DNA from: Prorocentrum cordatum
Lineage: Eukaryota; Sar; Dinophyceae; Prorocentrales; Prorocentraceae
Direction of reading: 5' to 3'
NCBI GenBank assembly: GCA_963575745.1
Contig: CAUYUJ010009459.1
Span: 1-32,500, forward strand
DNA length: 32,500 nucleotides
Made by a program: the position numbers and the translations under genes
Shown: in pieces, positions 8,316 through 17,149 of the stretch
Layout of the letters: every line of letters starts with the position of its first letter
Numbering within the stretch: position 1 is the first letter of the stretch
The notes under the pieces: model-generated
The model's database searches: none
What the model saw: only the letters and a program-made list of their open reading frames with translations
Told to the model about the DNA's origin: nothing

Positions 8316-8499
8316 TACTCCAGATTTCGTAATAAAGGGAGGGGGGTCTCATTCCGGGGGGGGGGTCTCTTCCAGGCTATCTTGGAGGGCCTGGGGGGTT
8401 TGGGGACGATGCTTTGGAGGGTTCTCCCACGGGGGAGGTCTGAAATGGCTTGTCTTGGAGGGCCCAGACCCCCTCCCCTTTATTACGAAATCTGGAGTA
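8316..8499. mobile_element. R13: TIR element with 33-bp near-perfect ends and TA boundaries
   Basis: The left end TACTCCAGATTTCGTAATAA and the right end reversed TACTCCAGATTTCGTAATAA are identical over at least 20 bp. The match continues through the G-run to 33 bp with one or two differences. The element begins and ends with TA and the inner sequence starts CTCC. This resembles Tc1/mariner-derived Stowaway-type MITEs (TA target duplication, CTCC termini), by inference only. The interior is GC-rich and has no coding content. The arms are the least diverged of any hairpin in the window, suggesting recent activity. Confidence 0.82.
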
Positions 8500-8579
8500 G
8501 CCTTGGTGGTGGACCTCTCTGTGGACGGCGCGTGTTTGAGGGAATGTGCCGCAACGCGCGGAAAAGCACGCGCGAACAC

Positions 8580-9520
8580 TTTTTCCCACCGAGGCCGTCG
8601 CTGGAGCTCACCATAATTAAGGGGCGCGCGGTCCTCGGGCGAGGTGTGCGTGCCAGCAGGGGCGGCACCGCCGTGCGGGCGCTCCCGCTGGCGCCCCAGG
8701 TGGAGCGCACCCTGAAGAAGGAACCCTTTTGGTTTGGGAGGGGCTCCGCGTTCCTTAAGTGTTTCGCAGCTTGCCTCAGGTTGTCCTTAGGTTTTCGATA
8801 CGAAATCGAAGTCCAACTTATGGAAAGTAGGGGCCTCGTTCCTTATTTCGGGTTCCTTAGGTCAACGCCTCGACTGTATATGGCCTCGGTCCTCGTGAGG
8901 GGTGAGCTTGGTTGGGCCGGTGCGCCATGCGGGCCATGTCATTTGGGTCCACTGGTGGGGCTCTACATGGTGCCGCGGAGGTGCGCCTGGACTGGACGGC
9001 GCCGCCGCACTGACCCTCCCCACGAGGCAGCACTCATGTGGAATTCCTTGGGGATTCGATTCGTGACGGGTGCGCTGAAATGGGCGGCGCCGCCTTGCGG
9101 GCCCTCCCATTGGGAAAACGTGTGAGGGGTGTGCCGAAATGGCGTGCCGCCAGCTCATGTCAGCGCCCACTGAGGCCGTCCGTGGAGCTTCCTATGGTGA
9201 CACGAAACGTGTGAGGGTGTGCGGGAATGGTCGACCGCAGGAAATCAGTCCCACTGAGGCCTTCGGTGCAGCCGATTGAGGCTTTCGGTTGAGCTCCCTA
9301 TGGGGCCACGAAACGCGTGGGGGGTCACGAAATGTGCCGAAATGGTCGGGGGGACCCCGTTCGGTCAGTCCCACTGAGGCCTTGGGGTTGAGCTCCCTAT
9401 GTGGCCACGATGCGTGTGAGGGGTGTGCTGACATGGTCGGGGGAACTGCGTATCGGTCCCATTGAGGCCTTCGGTGGAGGTCCCTATTGAGAAGCGAAGC
9501 GTGTGAGGGTTGTTGGACAC
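8580..9520. repeat. Degenerate ~120-bp tandem array
   Basis: A unit with (C)CCACTGAGGCC(T/G)TC.GTGGAGCTCCCTATG, then GCCACGAAACG.GTGAGGGGTGTGCCGAAATGG, recurs clearly four times between about 9165 and 9515. It appears in more decayed form back to 8580 (GAGGCCGTCGCTGGAGCTCA). Units lose internal pieces irregularly. Low-similarity frames run through it on both strands. No gene was recognised. Confidence 0.75.
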
Positions 9521-9815
9521 GCGAGCAGAAACAGGAGGGGACGCAGGGCACAGTTGATTCATCACACGGACCCGACACCACAGGATGGTCGGGGACATCA
9601 TGCCGTCGCAGGTTCGTTGTTTTCCATAGCGCGAGGATGTCTGGGTCGGCCCAACGATGCGTTCTTGCCACGACGCGAGTCGCGAGACTGCCAGAGGAGG
9701 AGTACGTGGATCGAGGCTCGAGAGGTGAGGATCGAGGACCGAAGTGGATCGAGGATCAAGGATCGAGGAGGAAAAGGAGGAGGATGATGATGATGAGGAG
9801 GAGGAGGAGGCCCAG

Positions 9816-9975
9816 CCACCGTCGGTGCGCCGAGGTGCCGTGGTCCGCGCTCACGCTCTGCTCCAGCTCGCGCCGGCGGTGCGCCGGCCCGGGGTGGCTG
9901 CAGTACGTTGCCGTCCTCGCCCTCGCGGTCGGCGTCGGCGTCGCCTTCGCCGTCGCGGCGCTGCCGCCCCGCCTC
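9816..9975 (+). CDS. Candidate exon with one transmembrane helix
   Basis: Follows an AG at 9814-9815 (context GGCCCAG) after a GAG-rich stretch. The frame beginning CACCGTCGGTGCGCC is almost perfectly GC3. It encodes a Cys-containing segment (C-A-E-V-P-W, then C-S-S-S-R-R-R-C), a hydrophobic helix of about 21 residues beginning W-L-Q-Y-V-A-V-L-A-L, then a basic segment (L-R-R-G-R-R). Outside-Cys, helix and inside-positive residues fit a type I membrane topology. The donor is not clear (several GTC trinucleotides between 9975 and 10010). Function is not recognised. Confidence 0.42.
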
Positions 9976-10012
9976 GACCTCAGGCGCGGCCGTCGGGCCT
10001 GGGCTCGAAGGG

Positions 10013-10296
10013 GAGGCCCTGACATCCTCGCCCCGCTTAGGAGGTCACGGCGGAAGGTTGAGCACACGGTCGGCATTTGGTTAGTAGGTCGACCCTGCCA
10101 TGTCGAGGGTACCCCTGTGTCTTGTCTCTGGAGGCCCGTGCCTTTTACGTTCGTGTTGCGATGTAGCCCTTGTAAGGGTCTCGTGTCCTCTCGTGTGCGC
10201 TCTCCATTCTAGTCCGCAACTGTACAGTGTTGGGCCTCTGGAGGCTGATGCTGATGCAGATGTTTCTTCCTCGGCTCCTGGCCCTGGCACCCTCTC
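10013..10296. other. Unassigned stretch
   Basis: Mixed-composition DNA with a short GATGCTGATGCAGATG run near 10248-10263. No gene or repeat family was recognised. Confidence 0.4.
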
Positions 10297-10462
10297 CGCA
10301 GACGGCATCTATGCACACCACCTCCATGCCCAGCCAGGGCCATCCTGGGCCCCATCATGGTGTATACGCCCTTCTGGCATCGGCCCGGCGGGCATACGCA
10401 CCATGCCCGGGCCCAGGCTGGCCCTGGCCAACCACGGTGGTGGTGTATAGATGCCTTCTGCG
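10297..10462. mobile_element. R9: hairpin element with ~65-bp arms
   Basis: The left arm reads CGCAGACGGCATCTATGCAC and continues CCAGCCAGGGCCATCCTGGG. The right arm reversed reads CGCAGAAGGCATCTATACAC and continues GGCCAGGGCCAGCCTGGGCC. The arms are about 65 bp with a short centre, so almost the whole element can fold back. No second copy was found in the window. Confidence 0.7.
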
Positions 10463-10794
10463 CACCCTCGCGTCGCGCCACAAAAGTCACTGCGGACGGT
10501 TGATGGCCGTGTTTGGCCTCCAGAGGGCCCTTCTTTCTCGGGAGGGAGGTGAGGACTGCCAATGACCCGCCCGCGGTGGGGGGGGGGAGCGGGGGGGAGG
10601 CCTTCGGCGTGCTGCTTCGTCGTGTCAGTCCGAGGATCTGTGGTGCTTCTTCGGCAGCGTCACGCGTGCCCCAACGGCGGCGTGACACTGATGCTGATGT
10701 TATGTTGCCCCCCCGCCCTCGCATTCCCAGAAGTCCCTGCGCCGCGACAGAAACACGACGGGAGTTTCTGCCCGCCGCGGTCGGCTGTTAATTC

Positions 10795-11103
10795 AGGAAC
10801 TCGCTGGGCCCCCCGGGGCTGTCCGCAGAGGGTTGAAGGCTGAAAATGAAGAGCTGGGCCCGGGGAAGAGGCCCATCATCGAGGATGAGAGAGCCCCTGA
10901 CCCTAAGAACACAGTGAAGACGTGTCCTCCCTGAGGTCCCCGTCTTCGCACTCCGGATCGTCATGCTGGGCGGTGCGGGTCGATGCATCTGCAGAGATGG
11001 GCCCCCCATCCCTGATGCTCCTGGCCCTCCTGACTCGGGTCCCTCCCCAGAGGGTTCTGGGGGTCCCTCTGTGGCGAAAACCGGCCCCGGCGCCTGGGGG
11101 GCC
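10795..11103 (+). repeat. R4-like fragments, weak
   Basis: GAAAATGAAGAGCTGGGCCCGGGGAAGAGG at about 10840-10870 and GGGGGCCACGTTGCGAAC at about 11097-11115 match the centre and the CCACGTTGC block of R4. The intervening sequence does not align. This may be one broken copy or two scraps. Confidence 0.35.
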
Positions 11104-11297
11104 ACGTTGCGAACGGAGCACGGCGGCCGGCGTGCGGGAGCGGGGAGGGAGCGAGCGGCACCTCCGGGGGAGGCCCCCCCCCCCGCCTTGCCTCACGGAG
11201 GGCCGCGCCGCTGCTCGCACGGCGAGGCCGCCCCCCTCGCCTCCTGCCCCTCGGGGCGCGCGCCGCCAGCCTCTGCCTCCCCGCGGCCGCCGCTGTT
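11104..11297 (+). CDS. Possible Pro/Ala/Cys-containing exon
   Basis: Frame with mostly GC3 codons reading C-S-H-G-E-A-A-P-L-A-S-C-P-S-G, then a Pro/Ala-rich segment ending P-L-F. It ends at GTTCAG just where R7 copy 3 begins with GCAGAGGCGAAGCG. In the better exon at 30138-30381, R7 copy 1 also begins within six bases of the exon end. Part of the stretch has long C runs, and the 5' boundary is not visible. Function is unknown. Confidence 0.28.
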
Positions 11298-11612
11298 CAG
11301 GCAGAGGCGAAGCGTCCTGGCCACCTCGCCTCCTCCACCTCCTCCTTCTCCTCCGCCTCCTCACTCTTCGTAACCGTGTCGGTTCGAGCCCTCATACTAC
11401 GCGCTCACAGGCCCCCCGGAGGATGCTCTGAGAGCCTGCCTGCCGTTGTGGTCTGCGCGAGGTGCTCTCAGCACAGTTGCTGGCCGAGGCGGTCCTGCTG
11501 TGACGCATCGGCTTTCTGCCCTGAGAGCCGTGCTTTTGTGATTCGGGTATGTTTTGGGGTTCTCAGAACATGTCGCGGCAGGCATGTAGGAATGCCGAGA
11601 CGGTCGGCCCCT
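11294..11612. mobile_element. R7 hairpin element, copy 3, with CTC expansion in the left arm
   Basis: The left end GGCAGAGGCGAAGCGTCCTG matches R7 copy 1. A CTC-rich insertion (about 11325-11368) then splits the arm before CTCACAGGCCCC..GATGCTCTGAGAGCC. The right side has GGTTCTCAGAACATGTCGCG, GGCATGTAGGAATGCCGAGA and CGGTCGGCCCCTC. Copies 1 (30387-30609) and 2 (30851-31067) are intact. Confidence 0.6.
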
Positions 11613-11630
11613 CTTCAATTTGAATATTCA

Positions 11631-11740
11631 GTCGGGCGCGTCCCTCTACAAGAGGAATCTTCAAACATAGCCAAAACATAGTCTGGGGATTATTTTGTTG
11701 TGACAAATTCTGAATACTGTTTTTTTATATTTCTCGCTTG
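11631..11740. mobile_element. R1 element, copy 2, 3'-truncated
   Basis: Matches R1 copy 1 from GTCGGGCGCGTCCCTCTACA through CTTCAAACATAGCC and ACATAGTCTGGGGATTATTTTG, then diverges. The expected right inverted repeat (GGGGGACAGGCCC-type) is absent. It is preceded directly by R7 copy 3. Confidence 0.65.
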
Positions 11741-12317
11741 TCACATGATTTTAGCAGCCCCCGACCCCTGACCGCCGCTCGATGTTCCGAGCGACGAACA
11801 GGATTCGCGGATCGACGTCTTTCGCAGTTGTTTTGGCGTCTGGGGCGTCTTGCGGGCCGCGGGGCCGTCGAGCCTCGATCCCGCGATGGGATGCGGGCCC
11901 AGGTGGGCCCCGGGGGGACTCCAAAGGCTGGTTTTGAGCAGATCTTACCGGACACATCCATGACCATGCACTCGCGGTCGGCATATTCTGGCGCGATCGC
12001 TTGGACACGCGATGCCGTGGATGCGCTCCGCGCGGAGCATCCGCTCGTCGTCGTCGTCCTCCTCCTCCTCCTCCCATTCCTCCTTCCCCCCTTCCTCCTT
12101 CTTCCCTCCCCCCGTCCGTCATCCATTCGTTTCGCCACAGGGTTCGTTTGCGCGTGTGGACGGAAATCACATTCACAGCGTCCCCCCCAAGTATCCTCCG
12201 CCTCTTGTCTCGCCCGCGCCTCCCGCCTCTGCCTTCCTGGTCCGCCCGTTGATGTGAGCTGGTGCCTTTTCACGATCTGGGCCCCGGAGCCGTTCTGAAG
12301 GGCGGTGTGGGACAAGA

Positions 12318-12490
12318 CTTCCCGTTCCCAGACATCCTCTTGCCAATGTAGGGCTTCGAGGGTTCTCGCAGGGCCTCGAGATCGTCGCAAGACCACTCGG
12401 GGTGAAGAACTGGTCCCAGGGAAGAGGCGTCCAGAGCTCCTCTGGGGAGCCACGTTGTTACGAAACCGCGACGTCGGATGCCTGGGTCGC
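12318..12490 (+). repeat. R4 dispersed repeat, plus orientation
   Basis: Blocks GGGCTTCGAGGGTTCTCGCA, GGGCCTCGAGATCGTCGCAA, CTCGGGGTGAAGAACTGGTC, CCAGGGAAGAGGCGTCCAGA, GGAGCCACGTTG and CGACGTCGGATGCCTGGG occur in the standard order. Confidence 0.68.
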
Positions 12491-12533
12491 GACTTTTTCC
12501 TGAACTCGTCCCCAGTGCTCTTGCCCTCGGCAG

Positions 12534-12600
12534 GTGCGTTCAGCAGCTCGACGGCCTGATACCCACGAGGATCGTGTTCGTCCTCGAGGCGGAGGAGTCA
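12534..12600 (+). CDS. Short exon resembling an M20-family metallopeptidase
   Basis: Follows a CAG at 12531-12533 preceded by a C/T-rich tract. From 12535 the frame reads C-V-Q-Q-L-D-G-L-I-P-T-R-I-V-F-V-L-E-A-E and then E-S. In M20 dipeptidases and deacetylases a helix ending in a 'G-x-P-x-x-R-I-V' strand leads to the E-(A/G)-x-E-E-S-G-S motif, whose Glu residues are the catalytic base and a metal ligand. Here the order and spacing fit, with E-A-E-E-S just before the presumed exon end. The frame hits a stop at 12628-12630, so a splice donor must lie before it. No neighbouring exon with the upstream D-D motif was found. Short length limits certainty. Confidence 0.42.
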
Positions 12601-12862
12601 GAGGCACGGGCCCCGAAGCGTCATTGCCGGGGGTAAAGCTGGCGGGGGCAGGCCGCGAGGGCAGCGCCTCGACGACCCCCGATCGCACACTCGTCGCCGA
12701 GCAGGGGCCCGAGGGCCCACGTCGCGCGGGAACGGACGGCCCCTCGCCGTCCAGGCCCTGTCGCCGATGTCTCGGCTGTGCGTCGCCGCTTCCAGCTCGA
12801 AGGTCCCCCCCCTTGAGCGGGAGCCCCCCCCACCCCGAGCCTTTGCCCCCCACATTGGAGCA

Positions 12863-13368
12863 AGAGGAGGCGGAGGAGGAGGAGGAGGAGGAGGAGGAGG
12901 AGGAGGAGGAGAAGGAGAGGAGGCGGAGAGGCGGAGAAGGAGGAGGAGGAGGAGGAGGAGGAGGAGGAGGGGAGGAGGAGGAGGAGCAGGAGCAGGAGCA
13001 CAGGGAGCACAGGAGGAGCAGGAGGGGGAGAAGGAGGAGGAGACACTTCGAAGACACTTCCCGAGGCGACTGGGGTCGCGCGGAGGAGAAGGAGGAGGAG
13101 GAGGAGGAGGAGGAGGAGGAGGAGGAGGAGGGGAGGAGGAGGAGGAGGAGTACGCGGAGGAGGAGAGGAGGAGGAGGAGGAGGAGGAGGCGGAGAAGGAC
13201 GAGTACGAGGAGTACGAGGAGGAGGGGGAGAAGGAGGAGGAGGAGGAGAGGGAGGAGGAGAACGAAGAGGAGGGAGGAGGAGGAGGAGGAGGAGGAGGAG
13301 GAGGAGGAGGAAAAGGAGGAGGAGGAGGAGGAGTACGAGGAGGAGGAGGAGGAGGAGGAGGAAAAATG
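12863..13368. repeat. ~500-bp (GAG)n tract with interruptions
   Basis: GAG/GGA repeats broken by GAGCAGGAGCAGGAGCAC, a unique segment (about 13043-13082), GAGTACGAG and GAGAAGGA words. Poly-Glu, poly-Arg and poly-Gly frames (+) and poly-Ser, poly-Leu and poly-Pro frames (-) are artefacts of composition. It has the opposite strand sense to most of the window's (CTC)n tracts. Confidence 0.93.
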
Positions 13369-13403
13369 AGGTTCGAGCAGAGCTTGTCGGACCAGCGCGC
13401 AGC

Positions 13404-13475
13404 ATTCACCGATGCATCGGCGGTGCGGCTCGACCTCGGAGCCTGGGCTTCGCTCGTCCCGACGTCACTGGTGCG
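13404..13475. repeat. Partial R12-like sequence
   Basis: ACCGATGCATCGGCGGTGCGGCTCGACCTCGGAGCC resembles the R12 interior (19228-19262, GACGCATCGGCGATGCGGCTCGACGTGGAGCC). Only this part is shared; no terminal inverted repeats were found. Confidence 0.4.
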
Positions 13476-13659
13476 TCGGCGGCGCTCCATCCTTGGACCC
13501 CAGAGGTGCTCGGGCGCCATTCGGGCGGCCTCGATGAGGAGGAGGAGCCGGGGTCCTACGGTGCTGCCCAGCTCTGTTCAGCTCTAGGGGCTTCCCAGGA
13601 GAGGAGCAGGGCGGGGGGAGGCAGGGCCGCCTGCGATCGATCCGGTACGACTCGCTTCG

Positions 13660-13825
13660 CGGGCCAGGGCCGCGATTCCGATTCGATTCGATTCGGCTCG
13701 ATTCACCGACCCATGGCCAGCCAGAGCCAGGCGCAGCGATCCGATCTCGATTCGATTCGGGACGATTCGCTGGCGACGCGACCCGTTTCCGATCCGATCC
13801 GACTTAGCGATTCGATCCGGCGCAG
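13660..13825. repeat. Degenerate CGATTCGATTC repeats
   Basis: GATTCGATTCGATTCGGCTC, TCGATTCGATTCGGGACG and GATCCGATCCG words recur, giving repeated D-S-I-R peptides in one frame. This is short-unit tandem DNA. No coding role is inferred. Confidence 0.6.
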
Positions 13826-14421
13826 GCCTGGGAGGCGAAGGGTGGCAGCAGAAGGAGGAGGAGGTGCAGGAAGGCAAGGGGCGAGGAGTGGGGGAAGGGA
13901 GGAGAAGAGCATTGTCACGGTGGCGAGGGGCAGAAGGTACGACCGGGAGGATGACGGCCAGGAACAGAAGGAGGAAGCTACTGTGGAGGGGGCAAGGATC
14001 AGAACCTTCGGCCGAACAGGCAGACCCTTCAGGTTCCGGGGTCGGGACCCTGGTCGCCTCCTTGCCTTCTCCACGGCTCACCTCTTCCGCTTCATCCCTT
14101 GGCGTCGTCCCGCTTCGACTTGCCCACTTTGGCTTTATCCTCCTCCTCCTCCTCCTCGTCATCGTTCTCTCCGCCTGCTCTTCCGCACGCCCCTTCCTGT
14201 CCCACTGTGGCCGATTCAAAGCAGGAGACTGCCGAGAATGAGAGGCGGATGAAAAGTGTGAGGAGTGTGTGGAGACTTGGATGAGGTGGACTAGGAGGAG
14301 GATGAGGCTGGAGAAGACGTGAAAGGGGGCGGAGCACCAGGGGCGTACTATGGCTCGATCTCCTCCATGAGAGTGCTGTGGGGACGGCGGAGAGTCGAGA
14401 TCCTTTGAAGATGGTCCCCAC

Positions 14422-14967
14422 ATGGCCACATGTAGTTCCAGAGTATCCGTCACGACGACTAAAGGTTTGATTCCTACGATGATGCCCACTCCAGTGCCAA
14501 CACTGGATCCCGCTCCAATGCCTACCCCGGGGCCCACGCAGGCGGCATACCAGTATATACCATCGCCAGGATCGAGCTGTACAAGTTATGGTCCGAGTCA
14601 AGTTGCTCATGGGTATTGCTACAGCGAGGGTCAAGCTGCACAAGCTTGCGCACGCAAGGGCCTACAGCTATGTCGGAAGCAAGATGTCGCAGCGTATTGT
14701 GGGTATGGCTGGACCAGCGACAGCGGCATCGGCTTGTGGTATGATCATGTGAGAGAAGGTTGCGGAAATCTGTCGTATTCGCATTTGTATACCGACCCCG
14801 TGATCACGCTGGGGAACACCGTCGCAGGAGCTCATTGTTGTACTCAGGCTGCAGCCACAGTCACGTTGTCACACTGTTGCGCAATGATGCGGTTTGTCCG
14901 TCTTGCCCTGATTGCCTTAAGATGGCCTCCAGGAAGAGGCCCCACCGTTGACCGAAGACAGCGCTAA
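14422..14967 (+). CDS. Cys-rich secreted-type domain protein with Pro/Thr linker (gene or exon)
   Basis: From the ATG, a Pro/Thr/Met-rich linker of M-P-T-P-x type (residues about 18-40) leads to a Cys-rich domain (about 52-140) with Cys at 53, 66, 76, 84, 93, 114, 139 and 140. Readable motifs are C-T-S-Y-G, G-Y-C-Y-S-E, L-Q-L-C-R-K-Q-D-V, G-Y-G-W-T-S-D and the terminal A-G-A-H-C-C. I recall similar 'LC-K-x-x-V...GWT-D...G-A-H-C-C' modules from extracellular proteins of algae and other protists, but cannot name the family. No signal peptide is visible from this ATG. An alternative start is a splice acceptor at TTCCAG (about 14439). Codons are less GC3-biased than in the other exons. The C-terminal part after residue 140 lacks the domain character and may be intron read-through. 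Confidence 0.55.
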   Translation: MATCSSRVSVTTTKGLIPTMMPTPVPTLDPAPMPTPGPTQAAYQYIPSPGSSCTSYGPSQVAHGYCYSEGQAAQACARKGLQLCRKQDVAAYCGYGWTSDSGIGLWYDHVREGCGNLSYSHLYTDPVITLGNTVAGAHCCTQAAATVTLSHCCAMMRFVRLALIALRWPPGRGPTVDRRQR

Positions 14968-15649
14968 AGCCCTCCTCCCGAAGACAGCCAAATAGCTGTC
15001 CCCAAGGCACCCGTAAATTTCTCCATGGTTCCATGGAGGGCCAGTGGCATTGCAACAACATGTTTCCCAGCATCCCGAGACGTTGGATTCTCGTCTTGGC
15101 TCCGCACCGCCGCGCGGACGCTTCACTCCTCACTCCTCCCCATCTTGTTCAACCATGCTGTGTTGGCTTGTGTTTGCTTCGCAGCGCCGCCCTGGCTCCT
15201 CGTTCGCTTCACTCCTTTCCGTCCTCTCCCTGCCCTCTCCCATCGCGGCGCACCCCTCACGCAGATCGTGGCCTCGCAGGGAGCTCCGCCCACTGCCTCG
15301 GTGGGCGCGGACGCCCAGAGGCTGCGAACGGCGAGAGACCTGCGTCTCCATTTTTCCAACACGCTGGGCCCTGAGATCCGACGCCGTCGCGAAAAGTCGC
15401 CGCAGCGCAGGTGGTCACGACTGGCGCCCGGGAGCCGGTCTTTCTGCTGCATTCTTCTCGACTGCGCGCAAGGGTGACCCTTCGGCCCCACCTGCGGGTC
15501 CGGCCTGTGTTCGGTGGTTGCCCAATTGTGGCCGCCTCTCTTCCTAATTTGGTTTGCAGATGCATTTCGCGCGCTCTCGCGCCAATTAACTGGCGCTGTG
15601 CCCCAGCCTCGGTCATACCGCCCTTTGGACTTCTCCTTGCGGGCCGTAA
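14968..15649. other. Unassigned stretch with R4-like scrap
   Basis: TGAGATCCGACGCCGTCGCG at about 15372-15391 is an inverted match to the R4 3' end (GGCGTCGGAT). GTAAGGGTGACCC near the end belongs to R6. Otherwise nothing was recognised. Overlapping frames are Ser/Arg/Pro-rich and unconvincing. Confidence 0.4.
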
Positions 15650-15818
15650 ATCAAAAAGTAAGGGTGACCCTTCGCAAGACTGACCTTTGGTGCGGGCCCA
15701 CTGGGGTCCCCCGATCGCCGGACGAGGTGCGGTAGTGGCGTCTTGCGCGGTTGGTCCCCCCACGGCACCCCCAAAGCCGCGCACCAAAGGTCATGCTTAT
15801 CCAGGGTTCTTATGTTCC
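15650..15818. mobile_element. R6 hairpin element, copy B
   Basis: Shares GTAAGGGTGACCCTTCGC, GACTGACCTTTGGTGCGGGC, CCACTGGGGTCCCCCGATCG, GTGGCGTCTTGCGC and GCCGCGCACCAAAGGTCATG with copy A. Left and right arms pair through TGACCTTTGGTGCG. The outermost arms are more diverged than in copy C. Confidence 0.65.
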
Positions 15819-15829
15819 AACCATTTGCC

Positions 15830-15975
15830 TTGACCACCAGCAAGAATTTCGAGCACCAAGAAAGCACCGAAACTGGAGGGTTTTCGCGGGGCGGGCCCTG
15901 GGAGGCAATACTCCCTCGACGCTGTTTCGATCCTTTCCTGGGTGCTCGAACTTTTTCCTGGGATGTGGCCCCTCA
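15830..15975. mobile_element. R10: hairpin element next to R6 copy B
   Basis: The left arm contains AGCAAGAATTTCGAGCACCA and AAAGCACCGAAAC. The right arm reversed contains AGGAAAAAGTTCGAGCACCC and AAAGGATCGAAAC. The arms are about 37 bp and may extend further with mismatches. No other copy was seen in the window. Confidence 0.6.
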
Positions 15976-16239
15976 AGTACGATGGGAACAACATCGCCCC
16001 AGGGCCACCTCCTGCGTGTAGTCGACCCTCGAGCCTCACCGATCTGCGAGGGCCCCAGGGCCAGAGGGCGAAGAGAATCGCGCAGCGTGCGCGCACGGGG
16101 GATGATTCCTGGGCCGCCCCCCCGCTTTGCGGCGGGCGCGCAGCCGTGGCCTTGACGGCCCCAGGCGGGGCCCGGCGGGGACTCCCTGAGGCATAAGACG
16201 CGGCGAAACGCTTCAGCGTTCGTGCTGTCCAGACGCTGG

Positions 16240-16389
16240 CCGCTCCTCCTCCTCCTCCTCCTCCTCCTCCTCCTCCTCCTCCTCCTCCTCCTCCTCCTCC
16301 TCTGCCTCCTCCTCCTCCTCCTCCTCCTCCTCCTCCGCCTCCTCCTCCTCCTCCTCCTCCTCCTCCCCCTCCTCCTCCTCCTCCTCCCC
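16240..16389. repeat. (CTC)n microsatellite
   Basis: About 150 bases of CTC with a few TGC or CGC interruptions, running directly into R4. Confidence 0.93.
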
Positions 16390-16404
16390 CAGACATTCCC
16401 AGAC

Positions 16405-16580
16405 ATCGGTCGTCTCGAGAAAGTCGAGACGGAGGGTTTTTCCTCGAGTTCGGCCTCTCAGGGCCCCTACCAGGCCGCAGGACCGTCCACAGGACCGCTC
16501 GGGATGAAAAAAACGCCTGTCCCGGGGAAGTGGTCGAGAGGTCGGGGGCCCGTGCTTCGAAAACATTGAGGCGCCGGAAG
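16405..16580 (+). repeat. R4 dispersed repeat, plus orientation
   Basis: Blocks GAGACGGAGGGTTTTTCCTC, GGCCTCTCAGGGCCCC, CAGGACCGTCCACAGGACCG, CTCGGGATGAAAAAAACGCC and CCCGGGGAAGTGGTCGAGAG occur in standard order. The 3' AACACGACGTCGG block is lost or decayed (AAACATTGAGGCGCCGG). Confidence 0.62.
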
Positions 16581-16660
16581 TCTGGGTCCTCCGATGTGAT
16601 TGTTCCGATCCGCTGGCCCTGGGTCCCGAGCCCTTCCCCTCGGGTATACATCCCGTTTTA

Positions 16661-16814
16661 AGTCGGGCACGTCCCTCTCAGGAGGTATATTCAAACATAG
16701 CTAAAATATGACATGGGGACGATCTTTCTACTATGTTTAGTTATTTAAGGGTTTTTGGCTACTACGTTTTAAAGTTTCGTCCGAAGCCCGCCTGTAGGAG
16801 GGCATGCCCGACCG
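16661..16814. mobile_element. R1 AT-rich TIR element, copy 3
   Basis: Begins AGTCGGGCACGTCCCTCTCA and ends with the near-inverse CCTGTAGGAGGGCATGCCCG. The left half shares ATATTCAAACATAGCT and ATGGGGAC with copies 1 and 2. The right half is AT-rich but diverged. No clear target-site duplication was found. Confidence 0.7.
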
Positions 16815-16952
16815 AGGTATAGCTCTTCCTCCCAGGTCCCTGCTGCAGCCCTGCTGCAGGGCCCCGAGGGTCCGACAACGGGCCCTCTGCGTAGGGGCCG
16901 AGGGCGAGGAGGGTCGCCCCGAGTAGAGATCGTCACCTTGCCAGAGGTGCCA

Positions 16953-17141
16953 GGTCGACTAGACGTAAGAGTGGCCCTTCGCCGGAGTGACCTGTAGTGC
17001 GGGCACAGATGGGCCCCCAGATAGCCGAACGCGAAACGGTAGCAGCGGCTAGCGCGCCTGGATTTGGCCTCTGCGCGGCCCCCCAGAAGCCGCGCACCAA
17101 CGGTCACTCTTACCCAGGGTCACTCTTACGTGTAGCCGACC
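16953..17141. mobile_element. R6 hairpin element, copy C (best TIRs)
   Basis: The left end GGTCGACTAGACGTAAGAGT and the right end reversed GGTCGGCTACACGTAAGAGT match at 18 of 20. The arms continue with GTGCGGGC against GTGCGCGGC. TCACTCTTACCCAGGGTCAC near the right end is a short internal duplication. Copies A and B confirm the family. Confidence 0.75.
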
Positions 17142-17149
17142 AGGGTCAC

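Noticed and set aside
11365-11400. GGTTCGAGCCC, a match to the tRNA T-loop/B-box consensus
   Set aside because: The flanking bases do not pair into a T stem and no acceptor or anticodon stem could be found upstream.
12458-13520. Minus-strand Ser/Leu/Pro-rich frames of about 300 codons
   Set aside because: They are the complement of the (GAG)n tract; composition follows from the repeat.
12534-14252. A 572-codon open frame on the plus strand
   Set aside because: More than a third is poly-Glu/Arg/Gly from (GAG)n, it starts at a GTG, and its frame differs from the M20-like exon at the same start.
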